Of a stretch of DNA of 64,000 nt, positions 1 to 9,100 are shown in pieces. The notes below the pieces were generated by a model, which saw nothing but the letters and a program-made list of their open reading frames with translations, was not told where the DNA came from and searched no databases. Location of the stretch: the NCBI GenBank assembly GCA_905182535.1, contig CAJJBZ010000003.1:186001-250000 (forward strand). The letters are read 5' to 3'. Source of the stretch: an uncultured Planktomarina sp. (GTDB taxonomy: Bacteria; Pseudomonadota; Alphaproteobacteria; Rhodobacterales; Rhodobacteraceae). How positions within the stretch are numbered: position 1 is the first letter of the stretch; every line of letters begins with the position of its first letter. The position numbers and the translations under genes were made by a program.

Positions 1-1
1 C

Positions 2-958
2 ACCGCAATTGATGCCGTGAAAAGGGTCTTATCCTTGGCCGATGGCTCGAACCTAAGTTTTGATCGCTGCATTGCCTCTCCAGGCATTGAGATGCAGTTT
101 GACCAAATACCGGGTTATACAGAAGCACTGCAAAATCTGATGCCACATGCGTGGAAAGCGGGTGCGCAGACACTCCAGCTTAGGGATCAATTGTCGTCCA
201 TGCGGCAGGGTGGAACTTTCATAATATACGCGCCCAACACCCCTTACCGATGCCCAGTCGCCCCCTACGAGCGCGCAAGTTTAGTTGCGCATTATTTTAC
301 AAGACATAATCCAACAGCAAAAATTTTGATTGTTGACGAAAAGGACTCGTTCGCCAAACAAGCCCTTTTTACACAGGCATGGGAGCTGCTGTATCCAGGC
401 ATGATTACCCATTTTCCCTTCTCCGAAACGGGAGGGATCATTGAAGTAGATGCCAAAAATCTAGAAATTATGACCCCGTTCGAAAATTTCAAAGGCGATG
501 TTGTCAATTTTATCCCTCCGCAAAAGGCACCCAAATTTTTGTTACAATCGGGCTTAGGAGGCAATGGGTTATGGTGCAAAATTGACGAGGCCACATTTGA
601 GTCCAAACATGCGCCCAATATCCACATTTTGGGCGATGCGGCGTTGGCGGGCGATATGCCCAAGAGTGGGTTTTCAGCCTCGGTCCAAGGTGGAATTTGC
701 GCGCATGCAGTGGCATCTTTGATGAATGGTGAGCCGCCCAAAACCGCTGTGTTGCTCAACACCTGCTACAGTCTGGTTGCACCAGACTATGGAATCTCAG
801 TCGCAGGTGCCTATCGCATAAACGATGAAGGTCGACTGCGATCAATCAAAAATACCGGCGGAGCGAGCTCCATTGATGCAAGCGACGAAGTCAGAAAAGC
901 TGAGGCTTCTTATGCTTATGATTGGTACAATAGCCTCACACACGTAATGTTTGGATAG
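2..958 (+). CDS. soxF: Flavocytochrome c sulfide dehydrogenase flavoprotein subunit (SoxF/FccB type), 5' partial
   Basis: This is the C-terminal ~318 residues of an FAD-dependent flavoprotein; the frame is open from base 2, so the true start lies before the window. The family oxidises sulfide (or zero-valent sulfur) in the periplasm and passes electrons to a c-type cytochrome. Seen: the YRCP segment near residue 80 and NTCYS near residue 250, which supply the two cysteines of the family's redox disulfide next to FAD, and the FAD-binding stretch IHILGDAAL near residue 205. It is followed directly by soxX and soxA, which supports a role in sulfur oxidation. The missing N-terminus should carry the GxGxxG dinucleotide fold and a Tat signal, which I cannot check. 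A generic FAD/NAD oxidoreductase is less likely given both cysteines and the context. Confidence 0.85.
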   Translation, partial: TAIDAVKRVLSLADGSNLSFDRCIASPGIEMQFDQIPGYTEALQNLMPHAWKAGAQTLQLRDQLSSMRQGGTFIIYAPNTPYRCPVAPYERASLVAHYFTRHNPTAKILIVDEKDSFAKQALFTQAWELLYPGMITHFPFSETGGIIEVDAKNLEIMTPFENFKGDVVNFIPPQKAPKFLLQSGLGGNGLWCKIDEATFESKHAPNIHILGDAALAGDMPKSGFSASVQGGICAHAVASLMNGEPPKTAVLLNTCYSLVAPDYGISVAGAYRINDEGRLRSIKNTGGASSIDASDEVRKAEASYAYDWYNSLTHVMFG

Positions 959-965
959 GTCAACA

Positions 966-1397
966 ATGGGTTTTAAAATATCTTTAGCTCTTGGTGCAGG
1001 ATATGCTGCAATCTGGGTTGCGACATCAGTGCTTTCTGACGGCGTAACGGCTATATATGCGCTCACAAATACTGCCGGAGACCCTGAAAACGGCCTTTTG
1101 GTCCTACGTGATTCGTCAAAAGCAAGTTGCCTGATTTGTCATAACATTGCGTCCCTTCCAGATCGTGACCAAGGGCGAATTGGCCCCGCCTTGGATGGCG
1201 TTGCTACTCGGTATTCCGAACATGACCTGCGCCTCCGGCTCATTGATGCAAGGCACATCAATGAGAAGACCGTGATGCCCCCATATTTCTCCACCGAAAA
1301 TCTCTTTCGAGTTGGACAGAAGTGGCAAGGGAAAACAATATATACAGCGCAAGAGGTCGAAGACGTTCTGGCTTTTCTGATGGGGTTAGAGGACTAA
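966..1397 (+). CDS. soxX: Sulfur oxidation c-type cytochrome SoxX
   Basis: Monoheme cytochrome c that pairs with SoxA to attach thiosulfate to the carrier SoxYZ in the periplasm. Seen: a hydrophobic N-terminal segment (signal peptide), one heme site CLICH near residue 62, the SoxX-typical stretches IGPALDGVATRYS and LRLRLIDARHIN, and VMPPY, whose Met is the expected axial heme ligand. Of two possible starts, TTG at 951 and ATG at 966, I prefer the ATG because it begins the signal peptide. It starts 7 bases after the flavoprotein stop and ends one base before soxA, so the three genes are surely co-transcribed. The length (~143 residues) is normal for SoxX. Confidence 0.87.
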   Translation: MGFKISLALGAGYAAIWVATSVLSDGVTAIYALTNTAGDPENGLLVLRDSSKASCLICHNIASLPDRDQGRIGPALDGVATRYSEHDLRLRLIDARHINEKTVMPPYFSTENLFRVGQKWQGKTIYTAQEVEDVLAFLMGLED

Positions 1398-1398
1398 C

Positions 1399-2166
1399 AT
1401 GAAGAGATTGGCACTCATACTGATCATTTATGCCGCTCATGCACAGGCGCAAACTTTGGCAGGCTCAGGCCCCATCTCCGGTTATGACTTCATGGAACCC
1501 ACAACGCAGCAACTCCAGGATGATGACTTTATAAATCCAGCATTTTTTTTGGTTGATCGAGGATTGGCTCTGTGGGATCAGCCCAGCCCGACCAACTCCA
1601 AATCCTGTGGCATCTGCCATCAAGACATCGAAACTGATATGTACGACGTCTCACGCCAATATCCAAAATACGATACAAAACTTTCAAAATTCATCAATCT
1701 TGAGATGAAAATAAACAGCGAAATAGTGAATAAACTTGACGCTTCGCCGCTGGCCCCAGGCTCAGAAGACCTGCTTGCACTGACCAGTTTGATTGGGTTG
1801 CAATCACGGGGTTTGCCAATGGCCAGCGCGAGCAACGCTGAAACCCAGCCTTGGATTGAACGGGGCAAGACCATCTACAAAACCAAACGCGGTCAGTTGA
1901 ACCTTTCTTGCGCAGACTGTCATCAAGATCACTGGGGCGACAGGTTGCGCGGTGACACTATCAGTCAGGGGCAAATCAACGCATTTCCCATATTTCGCCT
2001 CATCTGGGGAGAAGTCGGTTCACTTCAACGCATGTTTAGTTGGTGCATGAACGCGGTGCGATCAGAACCTTATAACAATGACGCGGATGAGTACCTGGCA
2101 CTCGAAGCCTTCCTTACAAAAAAAGCGCAGGGCCTAGCCATCGAAACACCCGGGGTTCGCAGATGA
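1399..2166 (+). CDS. soxA: Sulfur oxidation c-type cytochrome SoxA, diheme
   Basis: Catalytic partner of SoxX. Seen: a signal peptide ending near AQAQ at residue 18, a first heme site CGICH near residue 71, a second heme site CADCH near residue 170, and the catalytic segment SWCMNAVRSEPY near residue 215, where the Cys carries the persulfide that ligates the active-site heme. The length, 255 residues, is normal for the two-heme form. ATG lies one base after the soxX stop. No soxYZ, soxB or soxCD is visible, so the rest of the pathway must lie upstream of the window or be absent. Confidence is high from the two CxxCH sites plus the WCMNAVR motif. Confidence 0.92.
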   Translation: MKRLALILIIYAAHAQAQTLAGSGPISGYDFMEPTTQQLQDDDFINPAFFLVDRGLALWDQPSPTNSKSCGICHQDIETDMYDVSRQYPKYDTKLSKFINLEMKINSEIVNKLDASPLAPGSEDLLALTSLIGLQSRGLPMASASNAETQPWIERGKTIYKTKRGQLNLSCADCHQDHWGDRLRGDTISQGQINAFPIFRLIWGEVGSLQRMFSWCMNAVRSEPYNNDADEYLALEAFLTKKAQGLAIETPGVRR

Positions 2167-2217
2167 AAGGAACCTCGCAGCAAGGATACAAAGTATACTG
2201 GTTTAAAGGACCAAGCC

Positions 2218-3531
2218 ATGAATAAAAAAATTGCTATATCTGGGACTATTGCAGTGGTGCTTGTGGCCGCGGCGGTGGTTGCAGTTGATGTATTTCCAAG
2301 CGAAATTAAGCCGCTAACATCTCTTGATCAGGCTGGCTTCTCCAACGACCAAATTGAGCTGGGCCATAATTTAACCTTGATTGGCGATTGCACCTCCTGC
2401 CATCAACCCAGGGGCACCAAGCATATGTCAGGCGGTGTTGCACTGCCAACTCCATTTGGAACCATCTACTCCACCAACATCACACCTGATTTTCAGAACG
2501 GCATCGGGTCTTGGTCTTATGAAGCCTTTGAACGCTCGATGCGCGACGGAATTGACCGTGACGGAAATCATCTCTATCCGGCCTTTCCCTACGATCATTT
2601 TGCGGCCACAACCGATGAAGACCTTACGGCGGTTTATCAGTTCTTGATGACACGAGAGCCAATCGCGTCAGAGCCCAAGCAAAATGAGCTGTCATTTCCG
2701 TTCTCCCTACGGCCACTTTTGGCAGGGTGGAAACTCTTATTTCATAACAAGGCGCCCTTTGAGGCCGATCCAGCGCTTACTGTTGAGGAAAATCGAGGCT
2801 CATACCTGGCAAATACTTTAGGGCACTGCTCGGCCTGCCATAGCCCCCGAAATATGTTTGGCGCCGTCAAAAAGAATTCATTTTTTGAAGGTGGCGAAGC
2901 GGAAGGTTGGATCATTCCACCACTCGCGGAACATAGCATCTCAACGGTTGGCTGGGATATTGATGACTACGCGGATTACCTCTTCGATGGCTGGAGCGAA
3001 AAACACGGCATCGCGGGCGGGCCAATGACAGAAGTTGTCGATAATTTGTATGAAGCGAACGAAGATGACGTCTTTGCTATAGCCGCATGGCTTGCCAAAA
3101 TTACACCACCCATCGAGCCAGATAAGAGCGCCAAGCGTTTTAAGGCCATTGCAAGCCTTGATTTACCAGAGGACTTTGACGTCACTTTTGTGGGCCAAGA
3201 CGTGCCACCAAATATCCTCTCCGGGGCTCAGATCTTTAAAGGTAAATGCGTCAAATGCCACAAGGCGAGGCTGGTAAAATCGCAGCCTGTTTCTCTTGGT
3301 CTGAGCTTTTCCGTGAATGATGACAGCCCCAAAAATCTATTTAATATCATTCTTAAAGGCATCGAGCCGCCACTTGGGGTTAGTTCAAGGAAGATGCAAG
3401 CGATATCCCTATCGGAAGAAGAGCTCGCAGCCGTAGCCTCATTTGTGCGGTGGCGCTTCAGCGACCAAGCGGAATGGATGGACCTTGCAACGGATGCAAA
3501 AGAGGCTGCCGAGGCAGGTCCGCCACATTAA
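2218..3531 (+). CDS. Membrane-anchored triheme cytochrome c (AdhB-like)
   Basis: A 437-residue protein with one N-terminal hydrophobic anchor (about residues 6-24) and three cytochrome c modules with sites CTSCH (~57), CSACH (~205) and CVKCH (~345). The pattern around the first heme (GHNLTLIGDC, then GVALPTPFGTIYSTNITPD) is that of the triheme subunits of membrane-bound alcohol and aldehyde dehydrogenases and of IorAB-type molybdenum hydroxylases, which hand electrons to quinone or oxidases from the periplasmic face. It lies 51 bases after soxA, preceded by AAAGGA, so it probably belongs to the same transcript. Its usual enzyme partner would be the iorAB pair that converges on it from the other strand. 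Whether it serves SoxXA, IorAB or both cannot be decided from sequence. Confidence 0.85.
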   Translation: MNKKIAISGTIAVVLVAAAVVAVDVFPSEIKPLTSLDQAGFSNDQIELGHNLTLIGDCTSCHQPRGTKHMSGGVALPTPFGTIYSTNITPDFQNGIGSWSYEAFERSMRDGIDRDGNHLYPAFPYDHFAATTDEDLTAVYQFLMTREPIASEPKQNELSFPFSLRPLLAGWKLLFHNKAPFEADPALTVEENRGSYLANTLGHCSACHSPRNMFGAVKKNSFFEGGEAEGWIIPPLAEHSISTVGWDIDDYADYLFDGWSEKHGIAGGPMTEVVDNLYEANEDDVFAIAAWLAKITPPIEPDKSAKRFKAIASLDLPEDFDVTFVGQDVPPNILSGAQIFKGKCVKCHKARLVKSQPVSLGLSFSVNDDSPKNLFNIILKGIEPPLGVSSRKMQAISLSEEELAAVASFVRWRFSDQAEWMDLATDAKEAAEAGPPH

Positions 3532-3686
3532 GGATTTGCCCCAGGGACCTTAAATCTCTTGTCGTTCAGGCGGCAAGGGCTTGCGCTATTTTTGAACATC
3601 GGCACCGCGTCACTTTAGGGGGCTCGGTGGACCAGTATCAGTCGGACAACTCCAACTCCACGCCGGACACACCAATGAAGCACAAT

Positions 3687-3720
3687 AAAAAAGGGGCCAA
3701 AAAAGGCCCCTTTTAAATTT
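3687..3720. terminator. Bidirectional intrinsic terminator between the sox-cytochrome operon and iorB
   Basis: A GGGGCC/GGCCCC stem with an A6 loop, flanked by A-runs on the left and T-runs on the right, gives a stem of about ten pairs and a U-tract on either strand. It sits between two converging genes and can stop transcription from both sides. Confidence 0.88.
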
Positions 3721-3763
3721 TTCAACAACTTACCGGCAACGCGACCAGGCGGTGGTGCCGTTT

Positions 3764-5942
3764 TTACAGATCAGCTTTTGAAAACGGTGTCGACCTGATG
3801 CGTTTTCCAGTTGCGTAGAAAATCGCATTTGCAATCGCTGGCGGTGTTGGCGGTCCTGTTGGTTCACCAAGCCCCCCCCACCACTGATCTTCCGACATTT
3901 CAAGATGTACTTCAATCTTCGGAGGCGTATCAGCCATTCTCATCATAGTGTAGGAATCAAAGTTCGTATTCGCAATTCTTCCATCACGAATTTGAAGACC
4001 ACCAGTCATGGAATGGCTTAATTCCCATATGGCAGAGCTTTCAGCTTGCTCTGTCGCGTTAAGTGGATTGATTACATAACCGCTGTTTATGAAGTATTGC
4101 AAACGGTCAATGAAAATTTGACCTCTCCTACTGACCTCGACAGTTGCAACACAGCCTGAAACTGTGCCGTGGGATTCAACAAGAGCTAAACCCATTCCCA
4201 CACCAGAGCCAAGATCTGTTGTCCAGCCAGACTTCTCTTTCATAGCAAGAAGTACGCGCTGTACAGGTTCATTTCCCTCTGTAAGTTTAAGACGCCATTC
4301 CAGTGGATCCCAACCACCAGCTTGCGCAAGCTCGTCTGCCATTTGTTCGATGACAAATCCGTTCGCGTTTGCGCCCGGCGCTCGGTGATATCCAATGGGT
4401 ATGTGGCTTTTCACACTGCTATATTCATGCCGACGGTTTGCAACTATATATGGCATATCGGCCACGCTGCGCTGCGTGAAGGCAGGCATTTTTTCCTCAC
4501 CCACTATGTGGGTAGTTAATGCAACAGGAAGTCCGTCATCACCCAACGCGGCCTGATAAGTACCCCAAATTGGTGGCCGTTGCGAATCTTGAGCAATATC
4601 CTCTTCACGACTACGGATGACTTTGACAGGTCGCCCAATTTCTGCCGAAATTGCCGCGGCTTGTCGGTGCACATCCATATTGTAGCCGCCGCCAAAACCG
4701 CCGCCCAAGTATGTTTGATGCAAATGCACATTCTTGGTGTCACGCCCCAACTGATCAGCAGTTTCGTTCAATGAACGCGCAATATCCTGGGTGAAAGTCC
4801 AAATATCACAGCGATCGGCCGTAACATCAGCAACCGCACAAGGTGGCATCATCGTTGCGTGGCTTTCAAAAGGTCTATGAAACACTTCGCCAATAACAAC
4901 ATTGTTAGATGCAGCGATAATGCCCGGCACAGCTTCTTGGTTCACACCTTTATCTCGTCTCTTACCGGGATTGCCGTCTACATCAAGTACAAGCGTGCCG
5001 GGGCCCGAGATTAGGCTCATTGCTTCCGCAGTTTGACTTTCGGAAGTGATAGATGCACCGCGGCCATAGTCCCAAACGATTGGCATAACGGCCAAAGCAT
5101 TCTTCGCTTGGTACCAAGTCTCAGCCACGATTGCTACGCCGCTACGCAGATCCGTAAATGCTGCGACTGGCTTGACTTGCTTCAACTCAACTGCCGAAAT
5201 GACACCTGGCATATTTTTGACAGCTTCAAAATCATAGCTTACCAATTTACCTTCAGGTACTGGGCAGGCTTGAGCTGCAGCGTAAACCATTCCAGGGACT
5301 TCAACGTCAATAGCATACGTTGCCGTGCCGTTTGTCTTCTGTGGAATATCAAGGCGTTTCACAGATTTTCCGAGTAACCACCAATCTTTGTAAGCCTTGA
5401 TCTTTGGCTCTTCTGCAAGGGTAACCTCCTGCAGCATCGGCGGCAAAATCTCCGTATGAACCAGATTGGGACCCTGACGTCAGCATTCCCTGATTGGCGT
5501 TAACTTGATCTACAGAAACACCCCAGCGGTTAGCAGCAGCGACCCGCAAACGTTCGCGCGCAGACGCACCAGCCTGCATCATGTAGGGATGGCGGCTAGC
5601 AACGGTTCGTGACCCACCAGTCGATGTTGTGGTGTACAAATTGTCATTGTTCACGTGGCGGTTAGCACTGGCCATAACGTGGCGTACGTTTTCCCAAGGA
5701 ATGTTCAGTTCTTCTGCTATCATCATAGGTACGGAAGTGAACGCGCCCTGCCCCATTTCCGTTTGAGGCGTAACGATGCTCACGATATTATCAGCGTCGA
5801 TTGTCAACCACGCATTGATTTCGATAGCGCCTCCAGTACTAGCCTCGGCTGTCTGTGGCAAATGGAAACCGATAACTAAACCACCAGCTAAGGAAGAAGT
5901 GACCTTTAAAAAGTTTCGTCTTGTGAAGTTTAATTTATTCAT
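3764..5942 (-). CDS. iorB: Molybdenum hydroxylase large subunit, isoquinoline 1-oxidoreductase beta-like (frame broken)
   Basis: Large molybdopterin subunit of the IorB branch of the xanthine oxidase family, about 725 residues when both frames are joined. The first part has a Tat signal (TRRNFLKV, residues 6-13) and the segment VSIVTPQTEMGQGAF. The second holds YLGGGFGGGY, GYHRAPGA and the C-terminal GEPTGPPTPP, whose Glu corresponds to the catalytic base of the family. The two parts overlap near 5425-5446: frame one reads GSYGDFAADAA and then runs off, and the other resumes at MLQEVTLAEEP, so one base appears to be extra. The start is ATG 5942 behind GAGGAG, with an alternative ATG at 5948. 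It lies 11 bases after iorA. The Tat signal puts it in the periplasm. The substrate is unknown (N-heterocycle or aldehyde). It could be a true pseudogene, but the rest is well conserved. Confidence 0.83.
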
Positions 5943-5953
5943 TTTCATTCTCC

Positions 5954-6415
5954 TCAAGATTTTGCGATTTCGGCTGCCCGATGGATGGCTGCACGAATAC
6001 GAGGATAGGTCCCACAGCGACAAATATTGCCGGCCATGGCCTTATCTATTTCATTGTCAGACGGTGCGTCGTTTTTTTCCAATAAAGCCACAGCCGACAT
6101 GATTTGGCCCGATTGGCAGTATCCGCATTGGGGCACCGTAATCTCTTGCCAAGCCTGCTGGACCGGGTGATCGTTATCTGCCGAAACCCCCTCCACTGTG
6201 CGAATGGATTTTCCAACCGCCGCGGCAACGGGCATGTTGCAAGATCGCACCGCGTTTCCATCAATTATTACTGTGCATGCACCGCACTGAGCGATACCGC
6301 AACCAAATTTGGTACCGGTTAAACCGGCTTTTTCTCGAATAGCCCAAAGCAAAGGCATTTGAGAATCTGCGTCAACCACATGGTCTTCGCCATTAATGTT
6401 AAGTGTTAGCGCCAT
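5954..6415 (-). CDS. iorA: Molybdenum hydroxylase small subunit with two [2Fe-2S] clusters (IorA type)
   Basis: A 153-residue electron-transfer subunit. Seen: the N-terminal plant-type ferredoxin motif [13 protein letters not shown] with a further Cys in VRSC, and the C-terminal helical cluster domain with QCGYCQSGQ and [10 protein letters not shown], which together ligate two [2Fe-2S] clusters. It has no signal peptide, as expected if it is exported folded together with the Tat-bearing large subunit. ATG 6415 follows AAGGATG. It is first in an iorA-iorB operon. The length and motifs match the family closely; the substrate cannot be inferred. Confidence 0.92.
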   Translation of the reverse strand: MALTLNINGEDHVVDADSQMPLLWAIREKAGLTGTKFGCGIAQCGACTVIIDGNAVRSCNMPVAAAVGKSIRTVEGVSADNDHPVQQAWQEITVPQCGYCQSGQIMSAVALLEKNDAPSDNEIDKAMAGNICRCGTYPRIRAAIHRAAEIAKS

Positions 6416-6767
6416 TTTAGCATCCTTAATTTTACGATCATCCCCAGAAATAGGACCTAGGAACTTTGAATTCTCATGTGGAAGCTTGACTGTTTGAGAA
6501 ATGACTTTCCAAACGAACCAATCATAAAATTGTGCTGGTTGCTCACCACCGTACTATAAAAATGTCTAATGGATAACGCTGGAGACTCAAAATGAATATC
6601 TTCGATTAAAATCAATTTTAATAATTGATAATTTCAATAGTTTCATAACTTATCTATGTATTGGGCCCCTACGCACTGAGCACCGAGGACACCCACAGCA
6701 GTTAGAAAAGTTTAATTTTACAATTTAAAATTAATGGCTGTATGTTGAAATTGAAACAGATTTGTTC
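6416..6767. other. Gene-free stretch upstream of iorA
   Basis: About 350 bases, AT-rich, with no supported reading frame on either strand. It must contain the iorA promoter. A dyad resembling an FNR box (TCGAT-N4-ATCAA at 6602-6615) is visible but is one base off consensus and lies ~185 bases from the start codon, so I do not call it. Confidence 0.5.
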
Positions 6768-7082
6768 CTATTCGAGACCCTTGTAGGTGCAATAAAGGCC
6801 TGTATCGCTATCGTTGAAATACAGCGTGCCCGCTTTCAAATCGAACCTTTTCTGTCCGAATTCACCCGAGAGGGTGATGAACTCTTCCGACAGGACAAAT
6901 TTAACCTCGCCGTAGCCAGGAACAACCTGCAATTCTTCCGCAGGATTGAAATTATAGATTTCAAGGTCCATCATGCCCGTACAATTCGCGGTGATTATGT
7001 TTTCAGCGAGAGCCGGATTACAAAGCATAAAGCTTGCAACTCCGACGAACGCTCCTAACAAATTTAGTCTTTTGATATTCAT
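6768..7082 (-). CDS. Small secreted protein of unknown function
   Basis: A 104-residue protein that I do not recognise. It has a clear signal peptide (LLGAFVGVASFML, cleavage near PALAEN at residue 27), giving a mature protein of ~77 residues with two cysteines (TANCTG and LYCTYK) that could form a disulfide in the periplasm. It contains alternating hydrophobic segments (KFVLSEEFITLSG) suggesting a small beta-rich domain. It is flanked by decayed and orphan genes, so it may belong to the island ending at the tRNA gene. Confidence 0.6.
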   Translation of the reverse strand: MNIKRLNLLGAFVGVASFMLCNPALAENIITANCTGMMDLEIYNFNPAEELQVVPGYGEVKFVLSEEFITLSGEFGQKRFDLKAGTLYFNDSDTGLYCTYKGLE

Positions 7083-7235
7083 CTCATGACTCCGTCCGAT
7101 TGTTTTAAGAATAAATTTGCAAAAAAATTCATTTGATTACAATCAAATCTAATTCCGACAAAGTTTCCTGTCGTATGAGATCGTATTCTTGTACGAGAGT
7201 ACTTTTGACATTTCCCCACAAAGTCCATAAACGTT

Positions 7236-7881
7236 CTACTTGAGCTGAAATGCTTCGGAAATGCTAAACAGATGCTTCTGCCTGCCCGCACCAATATCAA
7301 AAAAATTCAAATTTTCTTTAATGCTTTTGGGTAGGTTGGCGATCAGGGTCGCAGGAATATGGCAACTGGCGAGCCCTGCGGAAACCATTTGAATCGCAGA
7401 GAAATGCGTTGTTGCCTTAAAATATGCTTCAGAAAAACTAATTTGTCGCGATACCAATTCACGGTGCCAAATTCCAAGTGTCAAGGACCGGTGTGCTAAC
7501 ATATTTAGTCAATGCAGGATGTGAATTAATATTCTTAGCCGTTCTTAACGATTCAATGACATCGGATGTCGGGACCGAACGCGGAACCGCCCACAGGCGC
7601 TCTTCTGAATAAAGGTTGATAATTTTGAGAGTTTCCATTTGCCCAGAAATATTCTCATTGGACAAAATTCCAATGTTAATTTTATGAGAAAAAAGGGCTT
7701 CAGCAACCTTAGAGGAATCTTCAAATCTAGCAAAATGCATGGATGTGATTGAAGGGATTTCGACACCTATTTTGGCGATCAAACCCTCGATTCGTCCCTG
7801 TATGCTCGGCGGGGCGCCCAGATTTATATTCAAAGTATTTTCAAGGTAAGTTGAATCATGCTCGGCCTGTGTGGACTGGAC
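7236..7881 (-). pseudogene. LysR-type regulator remnant (effector-binding domain only)
   Basis: Two adjoining frames together encode most of a LysR substrate-binding domain. The first runs from [12 protein letters not shown] to VSTPVLDTW; the second continues from WHRELVSRQISFSEAY to SISEAFQLK. The shift falls at about 7470-7502. Reading further upstream, the frame holds a plausible linker ([12 protein letters not shown]) and then meets a stop near 7882. The N-terminal helix-turn-helix domain, normally ~60 residues ahead, is absent; its place is taken by an RpoA-like fragment on the other strand. Without a DNA-binding domain this cannot work as a regulator, so I call it a pseudogene truncated by rearrangement. 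Confidence 0.68.
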
Positions 7882-7898
7882 CTAAGTTTAGAATTTTT

Positions 7899-8174
7899 AT
7901 GGATTTTGCCAGCCAAAACTCCCCTGCTGATGTGAGTAAAATAGTGATTGATCTAGAGACCAACGGTACGATAGATCCAGAAGAAGCAATCCGTAGCGCT
8001 GCTACTATTCTGCAACGTCAGATGGCAGTGTTTGTGGCCTTGGAAAACGACAACGAACCAGAAGCTAAGGTTGACTTCAAGCTGCCGTATGGTGATTTTA
8101 CTGTTATTCCCACCAATTTTCTTCAAAATCTGTCAGCCTATAATGAAGTAACTTGTGAAAAAATCATCATATAG
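7899..8174 (+). pseudogene. Fragment resembling RNA polymerase alpha subunit (end of the N-terminal domain)
   Basis: A 91-codon frame in which about 40 residues, from [19 protein letters not shown] to QRQMAVFV, match the end of the RpoA N-terminal domain. From memory the E. coli protein has [20 protein letters not shown] here, whereas alphaproteobacterial RpoA typically has a DGSVTPEDA-type sequence. The fragment therefore looks gammaproteobacterial and foreign. The remaining residues do not resemble the alpha C-terminal domain, and the front half of RpoA is missing. It cannot be a working alpha subunit. It may be debris of horizontal transfer or a short protein reusing this piece. ATG 7899 is the first Met in frame with no obvious ribosome site. 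Confidence 0.5.
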
Positions 8175-8215
8175 AATTGCACGCTGAGCACCAACGTTGC
8201 GCGTGCCTTCGACTA

Positions 8216-8410
8216 TTAGTCGCCGATCACAGGAACGGTTCTGGGCTCATAATCGACCAACGGTACCTCACATCCAGCGCATGCCAAGCGATCAAAAATT
8301 ATTGCTTGAACGGCGTTTTCACCTTTTGGCTGTGCTGCAACTAGGTCGCTAAAAAACGCGATCGCATTATCTCCCTCAACGCAACCTGACAGTTTACCAA
8401 TATTGGTCAT
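8216..8410 (-). CDS. Hypothetical 64-residue protein
   Basis: Not recognised. The chosen ATG at 8410 has AGGAATTAGGG just upstream, and the more distant in-frame start at 8557 would add an unlikely hydrophobic stretch. The protein has no signal peptide and contains CAGCEVP near the C-terminus, a CxxC pair that could bind metal. It lies in the accessory zone beside the RpoA-like fragment. Confidence 0.4.
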   Translation of the reverse strand: MTNIGKLSGCVEGDNAIAFFSDLVAAQPKGENAVQAIIFDRLACAGCEVPLVDYEPRTVPVIGD

Positions 8411-8784
8411 CCCTAATTCCTTGAAAATTGAATACCTACGGTATACAATACAAAGAGATATTAATCTTGGAATTGCAAGTATTTTTATAATCCACGCAAC
8501 GCTGTGCAAAAGATTTATCCATATAAATATATCAATACATACTATTGATTTATGCAATCAAAACTATTTTTTTGGATCCAACCATAAGTATCTAAAAAAT
8601 TAGATAGTCAAAAGGGACCTTGGGGCAAGAGGCTGAAACGATAAGTGCTTACCTGTTCAAGAAAATATCCACGGGCGATCTTTCATTATGCACCTTAAGG
8701 CTAATAATTATTTACCTTACAAGACGTCTAGATTAAATTGTTATCACGTACTGCCCACCCAAACCGGATCGAAATGAGAGAGTT
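8411..8784. other. AT-rich divergent intergenic stretch
   Basis: About 370 bases between two small genes reading outward. It is strongly AT-rich, has no supported reading frame and presumably holds both promoters. I see no inverted repeat that would mark an operator or an insertion-sequence end. Confidence 0.4.
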
Positions 8785-9030
8785 ATGCTTTGGATAATAG
8801 TGATTGCCACAACATTTAATTCGGACAAAATCGATGTCAGAAGGGGCTTCAACGTAGGGGCCTGGGATACACAGGCAGAATGCGAAGCCGCATTAATTGG
8901 CGAAAAAGACTATGGCTATACAGCTGGATGGGAACTTACTTTTGCTCCAATAGGGCCGCTGCTTGTTTATAAGCAAAACAACAGCGTTTCGATTGCAAAA
9001 TGTTTTTCTGTCATGGATAGTCGCTCGTAA
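8785..9030 (+). CDS. Hypothetical 81-residue protein
   Basis: Not recognised. ATG follows GAGAGAG at suitable spacing. The N-terminus is mildly hydrophobic (LWIIVIATTF), with two cysteines (AECEAA, AKCFSV). The pattern W-x-T-x-x-E-C-E-A-A in the middle resembles small orphan proteins of marine alphaproteobacteria, but I cannot name a family. It reads toward the pentapeptide-repeat gene 70 bases downstream. Confidence 0.42.
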   Translation: MLWIIVIATTFNSDKIDVRRGFNVGAWDTQAECEAALIGEKDYGYTAGWELTFAPIGPLLVYKQNNSVSIAKCFSVMDSRS

Positions 9031-9100
9031 ACATCTACCAGAGCCCCATTTCCAAGAAATCTTTGGAGTAAAGCTTATCTTTTTCTGCATGGAGTTTCAA

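Noticed and set aside
6602-6615. FNR-like dyad TCGAT-N4-ATCAA upstream of iorA
   Set aside because: One base off consensus, far from the start codon and within AT-rich DNA, where several such matches are expected by chance in 64 kb.
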